33,030 bases of DNA from an uncultured bacterium (lineage in GTDB: Bacteria > UBP6 > UBA1177 > JAKLFG01), in contig CALMRE010000255.1 in NCBI GenBank assembly GCA_937871295.1, positions 1-33,030 on the forward strand. Direction: 5' to 3'. This document shows positions 30,186-33,030 of the stretch, in pieces (the first letter of the stretch is position 1; the number at the start of each line of letters is the position of its first letter). The position numbers and the translations under genes are program-made. The notes beneath the pieces were generated by a model. That model had not been told where the DNA came from and did not search any database. It saw only the letters and a program-made list of their open reading frames with translations.

Positions 30186-31309
30186 CAGCGGCTGGCCGCT
30201 TCGGCCTGTTTGAGCATCTTCTCGATATTGGCGAACCCCTTTTCCTTGGCTATCTGCGACGCCATCTTTCCCTCGAACTGCCGCACCGTCGGATCGGCGC
30301 CCAGCCCGAGCAGGCGGTCGACGAGATCGGCGTTGTTCCTGTCGACGGCGTAGAACAGGGCCGTCTTGCCGTAGGAATCGGTCTGGTTGACCTTGAAGGG
30401 TTTCCCCATGAGGAGATTGACCAGCATCGGCCGATCCTCTTCGATGGCCATCATGAGCGCCGTGCGCCCCTCTTTATATTTGAGATTGAAGTCGCCGTCG
30501 CCGCCGCTGCGGAGGATCAGTTCGGCCGCGCCGAGTTCCCCTTTATGGAAGGCGAACATCAGCAGCGTGCTCCCTTTGAAGTATTTCCCGTTCGGGTCCA
30601 CTTTGGCGTCGAGAAGCGCCTTGGTGACCGCGAGGAAGCCCTTTTCGACCGCATAGACGATGATCGGCTTGCCGTCCGACATCTTCATGTCGATGGGCGC
30701 CCCCTTGGCGATGAGCGACTTTACCGCGTTGCCGTCGCCGCGCTGTACCGCGTCCATGAGTTCCACCGGCAGGCGGTCGAATTTGGAGAGCAGGTCGATC
30801 GCCTCCTTACGGCGCGAATCCATGGCGTAGTCGAGCGCGGTCTTATCCTCCTGACTCTTCGCGGTGCGGTTCGCCCCCTTGTCGAGGAGTATCTTCACCA
30901 TCTTCTCGTTGCCCGCCTCGGCGGCGTACATGAGCGGCGTTTTCCCTTTCATGTCGGTCTCGTTGATAAGCGAGCCCTTCTGCAGAAGCACCTCGGCGAG
31001 CGTCTGATTCTTCATGGCGATGGCGTGCATGAAGGCGGTCTTGCCGTCGGGGCCCTGCATGCCGAGGTTGAGTTCCGGCTTCATGAGGAAGAGGCGGATG
31101 ATCCCCATCTGGCCGCCGCTGACCGCGGTGATGAAGAGGGGCCAGCCGTCCTCGTCGACGGCGTTGACATCGGCGCCGGCGTCTATCGCCTCGGCCACGC
31201 CGACCAGTTTGAGATCGGCCACCGCTTCGAACAGTCGGCGCGTGGCGTCGGCGTTGGCGGCCGAGAGCGATGTCGAGAACAACAGGATGGCGATAAGGAT
31301 ACGGATCAT
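30185..31309 (-). CDS. Secreted ankyrin-repeat protein
   Basis: A 374-residue protein with an N-terminal signal peptide (MIRILIAILLFSTSLSAANA), so it is exported. The rest is about ten ankyrin repeats of ~33 residues; clear ones are MKGKTPLMYAAEAGNEKMVKILLDKGANR split around residue 130, EGRTALMMAIEEDRPMLVNLLMG, and SYGKTALFYAVDRNNADLVDRLLGLGADP, with a helical cap at the end. Ankyrin arrays bind proteins; a periplasmic example often guards or inhibits an enzyme, but no partner can be named. A GGAG site precedes the ATG, 25 bases after the stop of the VWA gene. It may be co-transcribed with both neighbours. Confidence 0.92.
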   Translation of the reverse strand: MIRILIAILLFSTSLSAANADATRRLFEAVADLKLVGVAEAIDAGADVNAVDEDGWPLFITAVSGGQMGIIRLFLMKPELNLGMQGPDGKTAFMHAIAMKNQTLAEVLLQKGSLINETDMKGKTPLMYAAEAGNEKMVKILLDKGANRTAKSQEDKTALDYAMDSRRKEAIDLLSKFDRLPVELMDAVQRGDGNAVKSLIAKGAPIDMKMSDGKPIIVYAVEKGFLAVTKALLDAKVDPNGKYFKGSTLLMFAFHKGELGAAELILRSGGDGDFNLKYKEGRTALMMAIEEDRPMLVNLLMGKPFKVNQTDSYGKTALFYAVDRNNADLVDRLLGLGADPTVRQFEGKMASQIAKEKGFANIEKMLKQAEAASR

Positions 31310-31334
31310 GCCGCGCTCCGTAACGGGTTGAAGT

Positions 31335-32990
31335 TCAGGATTCGGGGTTGCTGGGATCCTTGCCGGGGACGATGATGTAGCAGTCGCGCGTGTCGAGTTT
31401 CGTTCCGGCGCCCCACACCTCTATCTGGGCGATGAACAGATGCGCCTCGGTCGAGGTGTTGTCATAGATCATATTGCGGAAGGTGACCTCGAAGGTGACC
31501 TTCTGCCCCGGCTGGACATCGACGAAACTCTCGGGGGTGATGCTTTCAATGAACTGCGTGGTGTCGACGATGCCGTACAGATTGTCGATATGTTTGCGCA
31601 GGGTGGAGACATCGATCTCGATATGCTGGGTGAGTTCGATGACCGCGTCGACAATGGTGTCGGACATGCCGGTGCCGTCGCTGTTTATCTGCTGGTTGAA
31701 GTCGACGCCCAGCCCGTCGACCGATCCGGTCCCCGCCGCGAGCTGATCGTAGAAGGGCATCGCCACCTGTCCGACGCTCGAATCGAGTCCGATGAACTTG
31801 GCGTTGATATCGTTCATCGCCTCGACGACCTGCGCGATGGAGCGCGGTTCGTCGTCGGCGATGGTGGCGCCGTATTTGTCGATGGATAGCCAGTTGCCGA
31901 AGTCGGTGGTGAAGGCCTCATCGGTCATCATGATGATGATCGGGAGCGCGCCGGGGCGGAAGCAGGCGCCGCCGAACCGGCCGGCGGGGCAGACCGTCGT
32001 GTCGATATCGACGATGATCTCGTAGCCGCCCTGCGCCGCGCCGCAGCCGTTGGTGGCGTGGCAGATACGCTGATAGGTGCCTGCGCCGCTCGCGGTCTGG
32101 TAGAGCGCCTCGGTGATGTATTCATAGGTGCCCGGGGTGACGGCGATGGCGTTCACCGCCGTCTGCACCGCGCCCGCGTCGTCGGTGATATTCTGCGCCG
32201 GAAGATAGACATTGGCCGCCTTGTCGGTCGCGAGGGTCTGGTTCATGTCGATGGGGCCGAATTTGGTCAGGCCGAAGGCGGCGTCCGATATCGCGGCGCT
32301 GACCTGCGTGATGATGATATCGTTGATGGAGGCCTTGAGATTGGCGTGTTCGCCGCTCATCGAATTGGAGAGATCGACCATGATCGCGATATCGGCGGTG
32401 CGGATGTCGGTCGAGAACTCGAGGTTGCGCACCTCGGCGGGATCTTCGTAAGGAAGTTGCAGATAGAAGAAGTCTGCCGGTATCGTCGAGAGAGGATCGG
32501 TCGGATCGTAGCCGAGGACATATTCGGTATTGTCGTCCACCGTGTCGCCGTCGGTGTCCACCAGCGTCGGATCACTGCCGATCTCCAACTCCTTCGTATC
32601 CGAAAGGCCGTCGCCGTCGGAATCGCCGTCGAGGAAGTTCGGCAGACCGTCGCTGTCGGTGTCGGCCGGAGCGGCGTCGGGACCTTTCTCTTCGCCGTCG
32701 AGGATGCCGTCGTCGTCGGAATCGTCGTCGAGATAATTGGGGATGCCGTCCTTGTCGAAATCGTTCAGCAGGGGATCCAACTGGTGTTCGTAGAGATCGT
32801 CCAGGCCGTCGCCGTCGCTGTCGCTGTCGAGGAGATCGGGGGTGCCGTCCTCATCGCTGTCGACCGGGTCGGTCGGGTCGATGCCCGCTTCGACCGCATC
32901 GGGGATATTGTCGCCGTCGGCGTCGAGGTCGCGGTAGTCGACGGTGCCGTCCTTGTCGGTGTCGATCGGATCGGGCGTAGCGTCCGCACC
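31335..32990 (-). CDS. TSP3-repeat / von Willebrand A protein, C-terminal part after an in-frame stop
   Basis: The open frame runs from just after a TAA (32991-32993) to the stop at 31335, 551 codons plus stop. The first ~165 codons are calcium-binding thrombospondin type 3 repeats with DxDxDG units (DKDGIPNYLDDDSDDDG, DSDGLPNFLDGDSDGDG). A von Willebrand A domain follows with the metal-site motif DLSNS near 32361-32375 and IIIMMTDEAF later; a conserved-cysteine insert (CHATNGCG, CPAGRFGGACF) sits inside it. The C-terminus is a beta-sandwich-like segment (PGQKVTFEVTFRN). No good start codon or ribosome binding site exists after the TAA (the first candidate is a TTG at 32780), and the same frame continues upstream as TSP3 sequence. 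So this is probably one extracellular protein broken by a nonsense mutation or a sequence error. Confidence 0.75.
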   Translation of the reverse strand, partial: GADATPDPIDTDKDGTVDYRDLDADGDNIPDAVEAGIDPTDPVDSDEDGTPDLLDSDSDGDGLDDLYEHQLDPLLNDFDKDGIPNYLDDDSDDDGILDGEEKGPDAAPADTDSDGLPNFLDGDSDGDGLSDTKELEIGSDPTLVDTDGDTVDDNTEYVLGYDPTDPLSTIPADFFYLQLPYEDPAEVRNLEFSTDIRTADIAIMVDLSNSMSGEHANLKASINDIIITQVSAAISDAAFGLTKFGPIDMNQTLATDKAANVYLPAQNITDDAGAVQTAVNAIAVTPGTYEYITEALYQTASGAGTYQRICHATNGCGAAQGGYEIIVDIDTTVCPAGRFGGACFRPGALPIIIMMTDEAFTTDFGNWLSIDKYGATIADDEPRSIAQVVEAMNDINAKFIGLDSSVGQVAMPFYDQLAAGTGSVDGLGVDFNQQINSDGTGMSDTIVDAVIELTQHIEIDVSTLRKHIDNLYGIVDTTQFIESITPESFVDVQPGQKVTFEVTFRNMIYDNTSTEAHLFIAQIEVWGAGTKLDTRDCYIIVPGKDPSNPES

Positions 32991-33029
32991 TTAGAGGAGG
33001 TGGGGTACGCCGTCGCCGTCGCAGGCGGT
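32450..33029 (-). repeat. TSP3 calcium-binding repeat array
   Basis: Roughly a dozen acidic DxDxDG-type units of 12-20 codons, extending past the right edge. The DNA is rich in GACGGCGAC-like words and is prone to slippage or misassembly. Confidence 0.8.
32991..33029 (-). pseudogene. Upstream TSP3 part of the same gene, ending at TAA and running off the right edge
   Basis: In the same frame as the downstream fragment, codons read ACDGDGVPHLL then TAA. This is TSP3-like (GDGVPDLL would be expected) and continues beyond the window. The PH in place of PD and the stop two codons on suggest local decay or a low-quality base. Confidence 0.55.
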
Positions 33030-33030
33030 G

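Noticed and set aside
32991-32993. Alternative genetic code or stop readthrough explaining the in-frame TAA
   Set aside because: All other genes here use TAA, TAG and TGA as normal stops, and TAA recoding is not known in bacteria.

Overview
The window is about 33 kb of GC-rich (roughly 60-65% by eye), densely packed bacterial chromosome. No stretch over 300 bases lacks a gene, the longest gap being about 150 bases. I found no tRNA, rRNA, CRISPR array, insertion sequence, prophage or origin. Stop-start overlaps of the ATGA/TGATG type are common. Most promoters I can see are sigma70-like, with TTGACN/TTGCNN and TANANT boxes 16-18 bp apart. A SecDF-YajC translocase, BtuF-type uptake and several lipoproteins with long acidic tethers, plus thrombospondin type 3 (TSP3) repeats and a Lcl/DUF1566 protein, suggest a Gram-negative, possibly deltaproteobacterial or Myxococcota-like, uncultured lineage. 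That placement is inference; no phylogenetic marker was tested.

Layout. 1-3911 (+): end of purF, then mazG and a BtuFDC-type cobalamin/iron-chelate ABC importer, all overlapping or tightly spaced. 3912-8974 (+): own promoter, then yajC-secD-secF-recJ. 8985-11577: a FAD/NAD(P)H oxidoreductase (-) and a DUF1015 protein (+) transcribed from back-to-back promoters. 11574-14967 (-): ornithine aminotransferase followed by a large acidic-tethered lipoprotein. 15073-15423 (-): a small orphan protein resembling the C-terminal beta domain of alpha-amylases, with its own promoter. 15521-18629 (-): a five-gene unit with one strong promoter: Hsp20, a small secreted protein, a 530-residue largely disordered protein with KYDN repeats, a 77-residue protein and a three-cysteine Rrf2 regulator. 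18698-20566 (-): ttcA-wecB. 20680-21674: a MutT-like Nudix hydrolase (+) converging on a membrane-anchored ankyrin protein (-). 21796-24206 (+): a B12-binding-type radical SAM protein overlapping an acidic-tethered EEP-nuclease-fold lipoprotein. 24287-25078 (+): a Lcl/DUF1566 protein. 25183-29482 (+): a MoxR-DUF58-transglutaminase operon preceded by a perfect 10-bp-arm palindrome. 29475-33030 (-): RluA-type pseudouridine synthase, secreted ankyrin protein, and a TSP3/von Willebrand A protein whose reading frame is broken by an in-frame TAA.

How the genes fit together. The left third is housekeeping (purines, NTP sanitation, B12 or iron uptake, protein export, recombination). The right two thirds are accessory and envelope-directed: at least seven products carry signal peptides or lipoboxes. 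The best candidate for an undescribed system is the Hsp20 / secreted protein / disordered wHTH-like protein / small protein / Rrf2 operon at 15521-18686. It combines a chaperone, a condensate-like low-complexity protein and a probable Fe-S sensor under one promoter. The second is the shared 18-base acidic tether module found in two unrelated lipoproteins.
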